A stretch of 64,000 bases of DNA from an uncultured Lachnospiraceae bacterium. Its GTDB lineage: Bacteria; Bacillota; Clostridia; Lachnospirales; Lachnospiraceae. Position 1 is the stretch's first letter, and every line of letters starts with the position of its first letter. The DNA lies in the NCBI GenBank assembly GCA_900320345.1, contig ONRZ01000004.1:1-64000 (forward strand), read 5' to 3'. Shown one piece after another: positions 46,546-57,357 of this stretch. The translations under genes and the position numbers were made by a program. The notes under the pieces are model-generated. The model ran no database searches. It was not told where the DNA came from and saw only the letters and a list, made by a program, of their open reading frames with translations.

Positions 46546-48497
46546 ATACCGAAATCCCTTCCCGTTTTATGTTTATTTACAAACTCAAGAAATTCAGCCT
46601 GGCCGAGCGGCTTGGAAAAATAGAAGCCCTGGATATAATCACAACCGAGATCTATGAATCTCTTAAGTGTCCTCTCATCTTCGACACCCTCAACAAGTAT
46701 CTTCTTGTCCATCTTTTTCAACATATTGACAGTATTGACTATGGCTATCCACATTTTGGGATCGTCCATCTCATCAACAAAGCTTTTGTCGAACTTTACT
46801 ATATCAAGCGGAAGCGAGACCACTCTCCTGATATTTGAGTATCCCGTTCCGTAATCATCGAGAGAGAACTTAAATCCCATGCCGTAAAGACCGGATATAT
46901 TCCGGTCCGTTATCTCCGGATCGTAATCGACCGAAGTCTCGGTGATCTCCAGGTTTATCTGCGATGTCTTTACCCTGTACTTTGATATCAGTGCTCTTAT
47001 CTTGTCAACGAGCTTCGGTTCTATGCACTGGGCTACGGAAAGATTTATCTCGATATACTCCAGTCCGCTGTCCGCGAATTCCTTGCGATGGATGAACCTG
47101 CAGACATCCTCCAGCACGAAATCACCTATGGCATGTATCGCCCCGCTGTCCTCCGCCGCAGGAATGAATATCCCGGGAGATACAAAACCGTATTCGTCAT
47201 CATACAGCCTTATAAGTGCCTCCGCGCATGTGAAACGATCCTGCTTTACTGAATAGATGGGCTGGTAGAACATACGGAACCTGTCTCCCGTGATCGCTCT
47301 TTTTATTATCTCGTCTATCTCATTTTTCATCTTGAAATCCTTGGAATCAAGGATATCCGACAACATGATGACCTGATCCATGTCAGGCACCGTCTTATGA
47401 AACGTATTTGAAAAATCGAGAAGAGAATTATATGTCGGCAGATCATTCGGGACCTCGGCAAAACAGACCTTGGAATCAAGTCGTATCTCCAGGTTGCTCA
47501 AAGTAAAACTCTCCTTGAGATAAGCAACTATAAGCCTTCCCATATTTACAGACTTCTCCCGGTCATCCGCATCCGTGACCACGACAAACACTCCGCGCCC
47601 TATGTAGTAGACCTCGGCGGACATACCGATCATACGTCCCATCTGCATGAACTTCTCGCCAACCCTGCGAAGCGAAGCATTATATATCTCGAGCCCCAGA
47701 TTGGTACGAAGGGCACGATGATTGCTCACCTTTATAAGGATGATGTTCATAGGGCGCTTTACACCGTATGCCTTAAACATATCCGTAATGAAACCGTGAC
47801 GGCTCAGTGTACCGACAGCGGCATCCACGATCTCCTCCGGTCTCTGTATGGCTGTCGCTATCAGGAACAGCGTAAGGGAAAGTGCCAGCAGTTCCACCCT
47901 CAGCGCCGGATTGACACGCTGGGCTACGACCGCGATCAGATTAAAGAACACGAACGAGAGCAGCATTACAAATTCCGACCTGCGTATCGTCTTACGGTAT
48001 CTGCATATGATAAAGGCAGAATATATCAGATGTACAAGAGCCGCCGCATATATGATCAAAATAAACCGGCCTCTGTGATATACACCGTTTTCATCGATAT
48101 AAAAGATGATATTATTGAATATATTGATGCAGATCGAGACAGCGATCGTAAGGAAAGGGACCACGGTGATCAGCATATATACGCCGAAACGTTTAACCTT
48201 GTGCCAGACTCCGTAATATGAAAACAGGAACAGTATATATATCGGTGTGGTAAGATTCCTGAGAAGATAGAACAGCGAATTCGATACAAACTGTATTGAA
48301 GCATTTGACTGACGCTGCTTAATGTATGTACCGAACAGACTGTCAAAAACATCCAGAAAACCTGCTGCCATTATCAGGATCGCAAGAAACAGAATAAGAC
48401 GGTTTGTACGTCCCTTGGTATACCTTCTCGATACAAGGAACACAAAAACCGTCAATGCCAGAACTATCGCACATATATCAAAATAAACAATTCGCAT
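46542..48497 (-). CDS. Membrane-bound c-di-GMP phosphodiesterase (EAL), second paralogue
   Basis: A 651-residue paralogue with the same layout: N-terminal membrane region, degenerate GGDEF-like middle (DAAVGTLSRHGFI) and EAL domain with CAEALIRLYD, EINLSVAQ, SLDDYGTGYSN, VKFDKS and VEGVEDE. The two genes are a local tandem duplication with 4-bp overlap, so translation is coupled. It lies 17 nt after the LacI-like/GGDEF gene. Confidence 0.88.
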   Translation of the reverse strand: MRIVYFDICAIVLALTVFVFLVSRRYTKGRTNRLILFLAILIMAAGFLDVFDSLFGTYIKQRQSNASIQFVSNSLFYLLRNLTTPIYILFLFSYYGVWHKVKRFGVYMLITVVPFLTIAVSICINIFNNIIFYIDENGVYHRGRFILIIYAAALVHLIYSAFIICRYRKTIRRSEFVMLLSFVFFNLIAVVAQRVNPALRVELLALSLTLFLIATAIQRPEEIVDAAVGTLSRHGFITDMFKAYGVKRPMNIILIKVSNHRALRTNLGLEIYNASLRRVGEKFMQMGRMIGMSAEVYYIGRGVFVVVTDADDREKSVNMGRLIVAYLKESFTLSNLEIRLDSKVCFAEVPNDLPTYNSLLDFSNTFHKTVPDMDQVIMLSDILDSKDFKMKNEIDEIIKRAITGDRFRMFYQPIYSVKQDRFTCAEALIRLYDDEYGFVSPGIFIPAAEDSGAIHAIGDFVLEDVCRFIHRKEFADSGLEYIEINLSVAQCIEPKLVDKIRALISKYRVKTSQINLEITETSVDYDPEITDRNISGLYGMGFKFSLDDYGTGYSNIRRVVSLPLDIVKFDKSFVDEMDDPKMWIAIVNTVNMLKKMDKKILVEGVEDERTLKRFIDLGCDYIQGFYFSKPLGQAEFLEFVNKHKTGRDFGI

Positions 48498-48514
48498 CCC
48501 GGGATCTTCCTAAA

Positions 48515-50848
48515 TCATCTATTCTTAATACGAAAACCGTTTTCCGGCTTAAGCTTTTCCCCGATCGCCGCGCCGGCCTTTTTAATGAGGTCTGAGATAT
48601 CCATATTCTTCTCGCAGACGAAAGGATATGCATCCATGGAAATATCAATGTTATATGGCATATCCGAATCAAGATTGAATTCTTCGAGTCCTCTTTGGAC
48701 AGATTTTCTGATACTATCTATCATATCATAAGTATCGGTAAATATCACGGAAATAAATTCATCATCCCCTATTCTGCCCAATGGGTTCTCATCTCCGAGT
48801 ACACGTGCGATCTCCCTTGCACTTGCCATGAGCGCTTCATCTCCCGATTCATGTCCGTATCCCAGATTGATCTCGCCCAAATGGCTTACATCGGCAAACA
48901 GAAGGTATGCCTGTCTCCCGTTGTTATCCGAAACCAGCTTGATCAGGCGCTCGATAAATCCGCGGCCGTTAAGTACCGAAGTAAGATCATCCCTGTCCGA
49001 TACATAACCGAGTATATCTTCCTTCTGCTTAAGTTCTTCCGTCTTCTCATCGGCGATATAACTGATATCGCGAAAATTAAACAATGCACCTATCTGCAAA
49101 GTACACAGCATGGCAAAAAATACAGCATTCTTATCCACTTCGTACAGGATGATACCATACTGCCTGTCACCCGAACATATAACGAAGGCGGAATAATTTG
49201 CCGCATTTTCCTCCGGCAGTACGGAGCTGATGCCATTATCCTTATCGATCACTATGCTGTTCTGCCTTAAGAATACCTGTACTCCGTTTCTGTCATAAGT
49301 CCCCGCATAATGGAGTTTATCCGGAGGCGGCGGTAATACTCCCCTCCTGTATATGACCGGCCTGTGATACATGAATATATGTGCCGATGCTATATCCATA
49401 CCCCGCAGACGCTTAAGTATCGTGCTCAGAACTTCCGCCTCCGATTTACCGGTATCAAACAGATCCCTTGTAAACAACGGAAGGAACCACAACTGACGGC
49501 GCCTTATGCTTCCGGTTTCCCTCATCCTTACTATCTCGGCTTCTTTCAGCTGTTTAAGTGTCTCGAGCATCATGACGGTCATCCTTGACCTCTCCCTGCC
49601 GTACGGCATCATGGATATGAGGTTCTCCAGGATATATACTGTCCTGCCCGTTATCATGCGTGCAGATACACTTCCGTATTTTGACAGCTTATCGACATAA
49701 AATCCGATCTTGTCAAGGTCCGCAGCCTGGTCCTCCGAATCCGAAAAGGCGGCTTCAAATATATATTCGAACATCTCCTGATAAAAATTTTTGAACTCTA
49801 TCTTCTCGGCCTCATAAGGAAGATATGAATAGATCTCATCCACTGTCCTGCCTACATTATTGGCCATAAACCGTTTGAGCTTTTCGACGACAGCCTTATC
49901 AACCTTACCGGCGCCCCCCTGATACCTGTCCTTATTCTCGATCCCGGAGCAGCCGCAGGAACATCTTTTCATAAAGCGGCACGGGATCTTGACTCCACCC
50001 GTTTTCTGTCCTCTTGCTATCGCAACGGCGCGGTTTAGCGCTGTCATACCGAATGCATAACTGTCATACATGACTCCCGTAAGGGAAGGCGTCATCTCAT
50101 GTGACATTCCCAGATCATCAAAGCCTGTGATCGCAACATCCTTTCCTACTTCGATCCCCCGCTTATTGCACGCCCTGTATGCTATACGCGCATATGTATC
50201 ACAGCTGCAGACGATCGCATCAACATAAGGAAAATCGTCAAATATCCCGTTGATCTTACGCTCGTCGGATTCGGACTGATCGCATACAACGATCTGAGAT
50301 CTGTCGTAATTCAGCGAGTGGGCATTCATCGTATCCCTGAAAGCCCTTAACCTCTCCTTAAAATCATATTCTCCGGTATCACCCGATACATACACTATGA
50401 AACTGTATCCGTGATCCACTATCAGATGCTCGACGCATTCGCACATCGCACCATAACTGTCTGCCACCTGATACGGTATCGACGGTTTACCGGGTATCGT
50501 TTCAAGGACCAGCGTGGGTATCTCCTTAAAACGCTCCACAAGTGCGTTGATATCCGGCAGTATCAGGGAACGTCTCAGCGATCCGCTTACAAGTATCATA
50601 GCATCGGGCTTCAGTATCCCGGCATAATCATAAACAGCATCCAGCTGGTTTAGATAATAATCATCAACATCCTCCTCAAGCGAAGCGTCACTGTCTTCAC
50701 CCGGAGTCTGCGGACCGAGCAGATAAACAAGCTCTACTCCCGCCTGCCTTGCTCCGTCATAAAAACCGCTGTACATGACCTCGGCAAATTCACTATTTAT
50801 ATCACGCATCATAACTGCGATAACAGTTCTTTTGTCACCCATGCTCAA
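48515..50848 (-). CDS. LacI-type ligand-binding domain fused to a GGDEF diguanylate cyclase
   Basis: A 777-residue protein. Residues 8-285 resemble the sugar-binding half of LacI/GalR regulators (VIAVMMRDINSEFAEVMYSGFYDGARQAG; DVAITGFDDLGMSHEMTPSLTGV) without a DNA-binding HTH and without a signal peptide. A helical region follows, then a GAF-like segment and a C-terminal GGDEF domain (DLTSVLNGRGF; active loop RIGDDEF). It probably makes c-di-GMP in response to a cytoplasmic ligand. Its ATG overlaps the rimM stop (ATGA), so it is coupled to rimM. Confidence 0.85.
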   Translation of the reverse strand: MSMGDKRTVIAVMMRDINSEFAEVMYSGFYDGARQAGVELVYLLGPQTPGEDSDASLEEDVDDYYLNQLDAVYDYAGILKPDAMILVSGSLRRSLILPDINALVERFKEIPTLVLETIPGKPSIPYQVADSYGAMCECVEHLIVDHGYSFIVYVSGDTGEYDFKERLRAFRDTMNAHSLNYDRSQIVVCDQSESDERKINGIFDDFPYVDAIVCSCDTYARIAYRACNKRGIEVGKDVAITGFDDLGMSHEMTPSLTGVMYDSYAFGMTALNRAVAIARGQKTGGVKIPCRFMKRCSCGCSGIENKDRYQGGAGKVDKAVVEKLKRFMANNVGRTVDEIYSYLPYEAEKIEFKNFYQEMFEYIFEAAFSDSEDQAADLDKIGFYVDKLSKYGSVSARMITGRTVYILENLISMMPYGRERSRMTVMMLETLKQLKEAEIVRMRETGSIRRRQLWFLPLFTRDLFDTGKSEAEVLSTILKRLRGMDIASAHIFMYHRPVIYRRGVLPPPPDKLHYAGTYDRNGVQVFLRQNSIVIDKDNGISSVLPEENAANYSAFVICSGDRQYGIILYEVDKNAVFFAMLCTLQIGALFNFRDISYIADEKTEELKQKEDILGYVSDRDDLTSVLNGRGFIERLIKLVSDNNGRQAYLLFADVSHLGEINLGYGHESGDEALMASAREIARVLGDENPLGRIGDDEFISVIFTDTYDMIDSIRKSVQRGLEEFNLDSDMPYNIDISMDAYPFVCEKNMDISDLIKKAGAAIGEKLKPENGFRIKNR

Positions 50849-51348
50849 AGCCCCTCCGGAACATGTACCGTCATTATCCCGCCTTCCGTGTCAACGGACA
50901 GGATACATTGTTTTATGGCCGGAAGGAGCAGTTCTCCTCCGCGGCATAAATTTATCACATAAACATCATTGGCGCCGGTCTCAAGCACATCACTCAATAT
51001 ACCCAGCTCGTTACCGTCTTCCTCCACGACCTTCATATCTATCAGGTCGGCTATGAAATACTCATCCTTCTTTAACCTGACGGCATTTTCCCGTGTCACA
51101 TAAATGCTGTGTCCCTTATATCTTTCAATATCATTGATGCTGTCATGATCCTTAAACTTAAGTATTACAAACTGTTTGAAGAACTTGACTCCTTCAATCT
51201 GCATCTCCTTAAGTCCGCTGCCCGTATCAAGCAGGACCGACTTAAGCTTCTTAAATCTTGCCGCATCATCGGTTGTGGGAAATACCTTCATCTCACCGCG
51301 CACTCCGTGCGTCGAACTGAGTATACCCACCTGAAGCATCTGTTCCAT
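50845..51348 (-). CDS. rimM: 16S rRNA processing protein RimM
   Basis: A 167-residue 30S maturation factor: N-terminal RimM barrel (QVGILSSTHGVRGEMKVFPTTDD) and C-terminal PRC-type barrel (DEYFIADLIDMKVVEEDGNELG). Preceded by GAGGAGAGGG. In most Firmicutes it follows rpsP-khpA directly and precedes trmD. Here about 10.9 kb of foreign DNA lies upstream, and the next gene downstream is a GGDEF gene instead of trmD. Confidence 0.94.
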   Translation of the reverse strand: MEQMLQVGILSSTHGVRGEMKVFPTTDDAARFKKLKSVLLDTGSGLKEMQIEGVKFFKQFVILKFKDHDSINDIERYKGHSIYVTRENAVRLKKDEYFIADLIDMKVVEEDGNELGILSDVLETGANDVYVINLCRGGELLLPAIKQCILSVDTEGGIMTVHVPEGL

Positions 51349-51461
51349 GCCCTCTCCTCTTTAAACCATACTATAATACATAATACCATTTCTATCATAG
51401 ATTTAAAAGAAAAAAAGCATAAAGGCGGGTAGTCTAAGGGATTTTTAATCCCCAAAAGAAT

Positions 51462-51487
51462 CGGCATAGTTGGAATAACATTTCCGG

Positions 51488-51495
<8 letters not shown>
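51462..51495. terminator. Hairpin at the recombinase 3' end
   Basis: CGGCATAGTTGGAA pairs with TTCCGGCTATGCCG (14 bp with two G-T pairs) around TAACAT. TTTTATTTT follows on the plus strand. It overlaps the recombinase stop codon and separates it from the rimM leader. Confidence 0.75.
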
Positions 51496-53203
<1,708 letters not shown>

Positions 53204-53359
53204 TCATGACGCTATTTTCATCATTTCATCGAGATTACCCAGAATCAGCCGCTTTACCTTGTCGGCGGCTGTCTCTTTGGCACTGTCAGCAGTCACGGAT
53301 TCTATGACGAAAAGAATATCGCCAATATATGTACTTGTGGTGTGAATGGCTTCAAGTTC
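53204..53359 (-). CDS. TnpW-like small transposon protein
   Basis: A small acidic-amphipathic protein of about 51 residues (MELEAIHTTSTYIGDILFVI, then SAKETAADKVKRLILGNL). The SAKETxxDKxxRLI pattern matches my memory of TnpW proteins, found just upstream of large serine recombinases in Tn4451-like elements, where it also sits here. An in-frame upstream ATG would give 62 aa. Function unknown. Confidence 0.6.
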   Translation of the reverse strand, partial: ELEAIHTTSTYIGDILFVIESVTADSAKETAADKVKRLILGNLDEMMKIAS

Positions 53360-53392
53360 CATAAGCTCCTCCTTCCGACAAGCAAACCGCAC

Positions 53393-53611
53393 AGCCGGTT
53401 CCTTTGTACTATTTCTGATTTGTCATTGATACATGAATGCTGTGATACCCCCAGGGGGAGGGAAAATCCCTGTGACTATATTTCTTCCGGAACGGCGGGG
53501 GAGCTTCGCACGCAAAATCGCGAAATCGAAAGTGAAATTACCCCTCAATCGGATGAAATATAGCTATACAGAGATAAATCCCTTATAAATACTTCTTTGA
53601 AAAAGCTGAAA
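53393..53611. other. Non-coding 219 bp with GC-rich palindromes, possible mobilisation-region remnant
   Basis: No gene is seen. CCCCCAGGGGG near 53450 is palindromic, and a GC-rich block with GGGGGAGCTTCGCACGC and CGCGAAATCG follows. In related elements the relaxase gene and oriT lie in this position, so an oriT relic is possible, but no relaxase remains. Confidence 0.25.
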
Positions 53612-53938
53612 TCAAGCGTTTTCAGATATCTTAACCGCTTTTACGGCATCGCTTCGGATCAGCTTACCATCAAAGAACTCATAGGCAAGATATCCGATAT
53701 GCCCGGTGTTCAGATAAAGTTCCTTCAGTATCTGCATTGATACGGGATCCCTGTCAATGATCCAGTAGTATGAGAAATCTCCGAAAACTACAGGCTTATT
53801 ACCCAACTCGATATCAGGCATATATTCTGAAATCACGACCGGCTTTCCGAGAATCGTATATGTAGTAGCGTTCCAAAGATAGTTTCCGACTTCATCTTTG
53901 AGCGTTCTCAGGTGCAGTGCTGTCGTATCGTTCATCAG
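53612..53938 (-). pseudogene. Phage HK97-type major capsid protein, C-terminal fragment
   Basis: The 107 residues from ATG 53935 (MNDTTALHLRTLKDEVGNYL, GKPVVISEYMPDIELGNKPV, FGDFSYYWIIDRDPVSMQIL, ending AVKAVKI) are the C-terminal part of an HK97-fold major capsid protein. It is in the same frame as the chimera upstream, separated only by a TAG at 53939-53941 at a position usually Trp (KNAVW-LMN). No prophage head genes are nearby, so it is a relic. Confidence 0.8.
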
Positions 53939-54643
53939 CTATACGGCATTTTTGCGATACTTCCTGTCGGTAGAATGATATAAGGTGAGCATATCGTCAT
54001 AGGTAAGAGTGGAAGCGGTAAACGCCACATCAGCTCCGCCGGTATCAGCAAGGATTCCGACCGGTTCGTCTGCCCCAGTTCCCGTAATAAAACCTTTGTC
54101 TTCGGCGCGACCGAAATTCTTTCCAAGACGGTCGATAAGATATTTTTCGATAGAGAAGCTTGCATACCGGTTGGTTGCGTGTCCGAAATACAATTCGATA
54201 TGGTTATTGGGATTCTTCTGATAAAATTCCCGAGCTAATGTGATTCTGCCTTTGGTTTCATCCTTTATAAGTGGAAGACGGTCGTTATCACAAATACCCA
54301 AGATATGAATTCCGTTTCCGCTGGGAGAGGTTTCCGCATAGGTGTCATGCCTTTCAAGAAGAAGCTGAATAAAGCTGTCTTCAAGCGGTCTTCCGTCAAT
54401 GTCAAGGAAATACATATTGTCCGGGATCTTAAAACCGATGCCGGCCACGCCGTGCTTTTCCTTTGCAGCTATCGCAGAATCATAATCCGTCCAGGTATTG
54501 CTGTAGTTATCCGAAGTGCCGGTTATGCCGCCGTTTGCAGACATCGGAACTTTGGTCTTTTTGCCGTTCTTTCCCAGTGCGTAGTTCCATAAAAACCAGA
54601 TTTTCTGTTCTTTGAGCTCATCTAATGTCATTTCCCGTTTCAC
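53939..54643 (-). pseudogene. Chimera: primase N-terminus joined in frame to a phage capsid segment
   Basis: Residues 1 to about 165 are a phage/plasmid-type primase start (IWFLWNYALGKNGKKTKVPM, GFKIPDNMYFLDIDGRPLED, YAETSPSGNGIHILG, IELYFGHATNRYASF). After about residue 168 the sequence changes in frame to an HK97 major capsid protein (LGKNFGRAEDKGFITGTGAD, EPVGILADTGGADV, YHSTDRKYRKNAV) and ends at a TAG. A deletion that fused two unrelated genes near 54140 is the simplest explanation. ATG 54643 is preceded by GGAGG-like bases. Confidence 0.78.
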
Positions 54644-54669
54644 CTCCTCCTTTTAGATTTTGATTCTCT

Positions 54670-54846
54670 TCATTCCTTTACCGCTGTTCTAATCAGCCAC
54701 TCCCTGAATGCTTCTACAGGTATCAGTATCCTTGCTCCAACCTTAATGGTTGGGAATCCGGGTTTCTTCACGAGCTCATATGCCTTCGGAAGGGATATGC
54801 CCATCTGTGCAGATAATTCCTGCACGCTCATGGTTGTTTTTTCCAT
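54670..54846 (-). CDS. Excisionase-like HTH protein
   Basis: A 58-residue MerR/excisionase-type HTH protein from ATG 54846 (MEKTTMSVQELSAQMGISLP, then AYELVKKPGFPTIKVGARI), preceded by GGAGG. Such proteins direct integrase towards excision in IMEs. Typical of clostridial elements, usually the first gene after the cargo. Intact. Confidence 0.75.
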   Translation of the reverse strand: MEKTTMSVQELSAQMGISLPKAYELVKKPGFPTIKVGARILIPVEAFREWLIRTAVKE

Positions 54847-54988
54847 CGCTGTACCTCCAATTGTGTTGTATGTATTTGTACAAGTTTTTATTGATTTCAT
54901 CGCCATTTTAGACTACAATGTAACCGGTGTCCAAAAACAGACGGTAACTCTAACGGCAACGCATAAGATGATTAATTGAGGTGTAGTA

Positions 54989-56110
54989 ATGCCACTTAAC
55001 TGGAATGATGAACATATTCCATCCAAAGCAGATAAAACAACTGACATATTGGGACTTAAGGAGATTGGTGGTGTCGAGCATCTTGTATATCATCCGTTCA
55101 GATTTAAAAACTACACCTGTGATCTTGATGGTAAAGAACAGCTTGTTTACCCAGTGTGCAAGCCCGGACAGGAGCCGGAATTCCCGTCTTCTGAAGGACT
55201 CACCGGAAAGGAACTGCTGATAAGCCTCTGTAACCTTGCGAAGGTTATAGACAGTTATGAAAATAAAACGCCAAAGGAACAGCTTATACTTAAGTGGTGT
55301 ATGGAGAATATGCATCCATATAGGGTAGACTTCATCTACTCCGAGCTGTCGCAGGACTTCGATATCAATTCTGTTATGGCGGATATAGTGGAGCGTGATG
55401 GAATATTTGAGATAGAGCGGTTCATGAAGGATCTCGGAAGCTTGTATAACGCTGTCCGCTTCTATGTGGCGCTTGAAGGCTTGATCTATTCTGATGATGA
55501 AATAGCTTATAACCTCTATGCGGAAGGGCGCTATTTTGAGAGCTATAACTATTTTGAAAGTTATAAGCACTCTGCACCTGAGATTCCGGATGATGTTATG
55601 GAAGGAATTGAGTCATCCTCAAAGAATATAGTGGAGCAAATGCAGCGAGTAAATGAATATATCGAAAAACATCCTGCGAAGCAGCCACCTGAAGGTGAAT
55701 TTGATTTTTACCATAATCCGTATGACGATTATGACGAACTGCGCACGAAGCTTGTAGATTTCATCCCGGATTTCAATATGAGGCTAAAATTCAACTCTGC
55801 TACTGGCAGATTTGATTTTTCGGCTGATATCGATTCTGTGTTTGATATAGCATGGTACACGCTGGCAAGGATGATTTCAGAGGATCCGGCACTTGAAAAC
55901 CGTCAGAGAGAAGAATCGAGACCGGAAGGAATCATGATCTGCTGCAGGCATTGCGGAAAGTTCCTGATCCGGCGCAGTAATCGTCAGGAATTCTGTGATT
56001 CCGAAGAATGCCAGAGAGCCAGAAACGCAAGAAAACAGATGGCATATCGGAAACGGAAGGCGAAAAACGCTTCGGAAAAGAAGCACAGACGAAAGAAAAC
56101 GAATGGATAG
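54989..56110 (+). CDS. Protein of unknown function with C-terminal zinc finger
   Basis: A 373-residue protein from ATG 54989, preceded by GAGGTG. The N-terminal 300 residues are not recognised. The C-terminus has CRHCGKFLIRRSNRQEFC and CQRARNARKQMAYRKRK, a C2C2 zinc finger with a basic tail that resembles CGNRR-type or DUF6076-type ends and would bind nucleic acid. It precedes the methyltransferase by 46 nt on the same strand and may be a cargo gene of the defence cluster. Function unknown. Confidence 0.6.
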   Translation: MPLNWNDEHIPSKADKTTDILGLKEIGGVEHLVYHPFRFKNYTCDLDGKEQLVYPVCKPGQEPEFPSSEGLTGKELLISLCNLAKVIDSYENKTPKEQLILKWCMENMHPYRVDFIYSELSQDFDINSVMADIVERDGIFEIERFMKDLGSLYNAVRFYVALEGLIYSDDEIAYNLYAEGRYFESYNYFESYKHSAPEIPDDVMEGIESSSKNIVEQMQRVNEYIEKHPAKQPPEGEFDFYHNPYDDYDELRTKLVDFIPDFNMRLKFNSATGRFDFSADIDSVFDIAWYTLARMISEDPALENRQREESRPEGIMICCRHCGKFLIRRSNRQEFCDSEECQRARNARKQMAYRKRKAKNASEKKHRRKKTNG

Positions 56111-56156
56111 CAAAAGTGTCAGCAGTGATGACTCTTTTCAAGATAGGAGAAATAAT

Positions 56157-57245
56157 ATGACAACTCATAGCGTAATAACGGCAAATAGCAATAATATGAG
56201 CGAACTTGAAAATAGCTCAATCAATCTTATAGTTACATCTCCGCCATATCCTATGATAGAAATGTGGGATGAGATGTTTTCTGAGCAGGATCCGAGTATT
56301 AAAACATGTCTGGAAAGCGGTGATGGAATGTCTGCCTACAATAAAATGCACGAGATTCTTAACTCCGTTTGGAAAGAATGCGATAGAGTCCTAAAGGATA
56401 ACGGTTTTGTTTGTATAAACATAGGAGATGCCACTCGTACTCTGGATGGAGAATTCCAGTTATTTTCCAATCATACCAAAATTATTGATTGTTTCCAAAG
56501 CATGGGCTACAGCGTATTGCCGGACATTCACTGGAAAAAGCAGTCTAATTCTCCCAATAAATTTATGGGATCAGGTATGTATCCGGCAGGTGCATATGTA
56601 ACTTATGAACATGAGTATATTCTGGTATTTCGCAAGGGTGGAAAGCGGGTCTTCAAAGGAAAAGAAAAAGCATTACGGCAAAAAAGCGCTTTTTTCTGGG
56701 AGGAAAGGAATATTTGGTTTTCTGATTTGTGGGATATAAAAGGAACATCTCAAACTATGAATATTACAACAAAGGGAAGAGATCGAAATGCTTCCTTCCC
56801 TCTTGAGATACCCTATCGTCTTGTAAATATGTATTCTGCAGAGGGAGATACCGTGTTGGATCCATTCCTGGGTTTAGGAACGACAAGCCTCGCGTGTATT
56901 CTTTCCAAGAGAAATAGTGTTGGCTACGAAATAGATCAAGATGTTGCGACTACAGCATTGGAAAACATGAATATATCTGTATGTACTGCAAACAAATTCA
57001 TAGATGCCAGAGTGAAGAGACACCTTGAATTTATAAAGAGTTTACCATCTGATAAAAAGGAAAAGTGTTATCGAAATGGTCCTCATGGATTTGATGTTAA
57101 GACTCGACAGGAAACAGCCATAGAGTTTGACCAGCTAAAAAAGATTAATAGAATAGATGCTGGGTACAATTGTGAATACTCTAAACTTGAAATCAGCTCA
57201 GACCCAGAACAATTGTCATTACAATTAGCAGCGAACGCAATGTAA
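56157..57245 (+). CDS. Beta-class DNA methyltransferase (N4-cytosine or N6-adenine), partner of the MjaI-type nucleases
   Basis: About 362 residues from ATG 56157, preceded by AGGAGAAATAAT; an in-frame extension to 55995 lacks such a site. Motif IV TSPPYP (residues 27-32) comes before the SAM-binding DPFLGLGTTSLACIL (near 240), a beta-type order. TSPPY is commonest in N4-cytosine enzymes. M.MjaI and relatives of the same type modify CTAG, and the nearby nucleases look MjaI-like, so CTAG is the best guess for its target. It is the only methyltransferase in the element and should protect the host from those nucleases. Confidence 0.82.
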   Translation: MTTHSVITANSNNMSELENSSINLIVTSPPYPMIEMWDEMFSEQDPSIKTCLESGDGMSAYNKMHEILNSVWKECDRVLKDNGFVCINIGDATRTLDGEFQLFSNHTKIIDCFQSMGYSVLPDIHWKKQSNSPNKFMGSGMYPAGAYVTYEHEYILVFRKGGKRVFKGKEKALRQKSAFFWEERNIWFSDLWDIKGTSQTMNITTKGRDRNASFPLEIPYRLVNMYSAEGDTVLDPFLGLGTTSLACILSKRNSVGYEIDQDVATTALENMNISVCTANKFIDARVKRHLEFIKSLPSDKKEKCYRNGPHGFDVKTRQETAIEFDQLKKINRIDAGYNCEYSKLEISSDPEQLSLQLAANAM

Positions 57246-57357
57246 AAAAATGAACAGGGTTTTAATGTATGCGTATTTTGCGGAGCAAAACGGTAGCAGT
57301 GTATAGCGAGTGGACTCGTGCGATTTAAATATACAAGCTAAAAGGAAGAGGATCAAA

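Noticed and set aside
55995..56156. Longer start for the methyltransferase
   Set aside because: The 54-codon extension overlaps the zinc-finger gene, lacks a ribosome binding site and looks unlike a protein start; ATG 56157 has AGGAGA.
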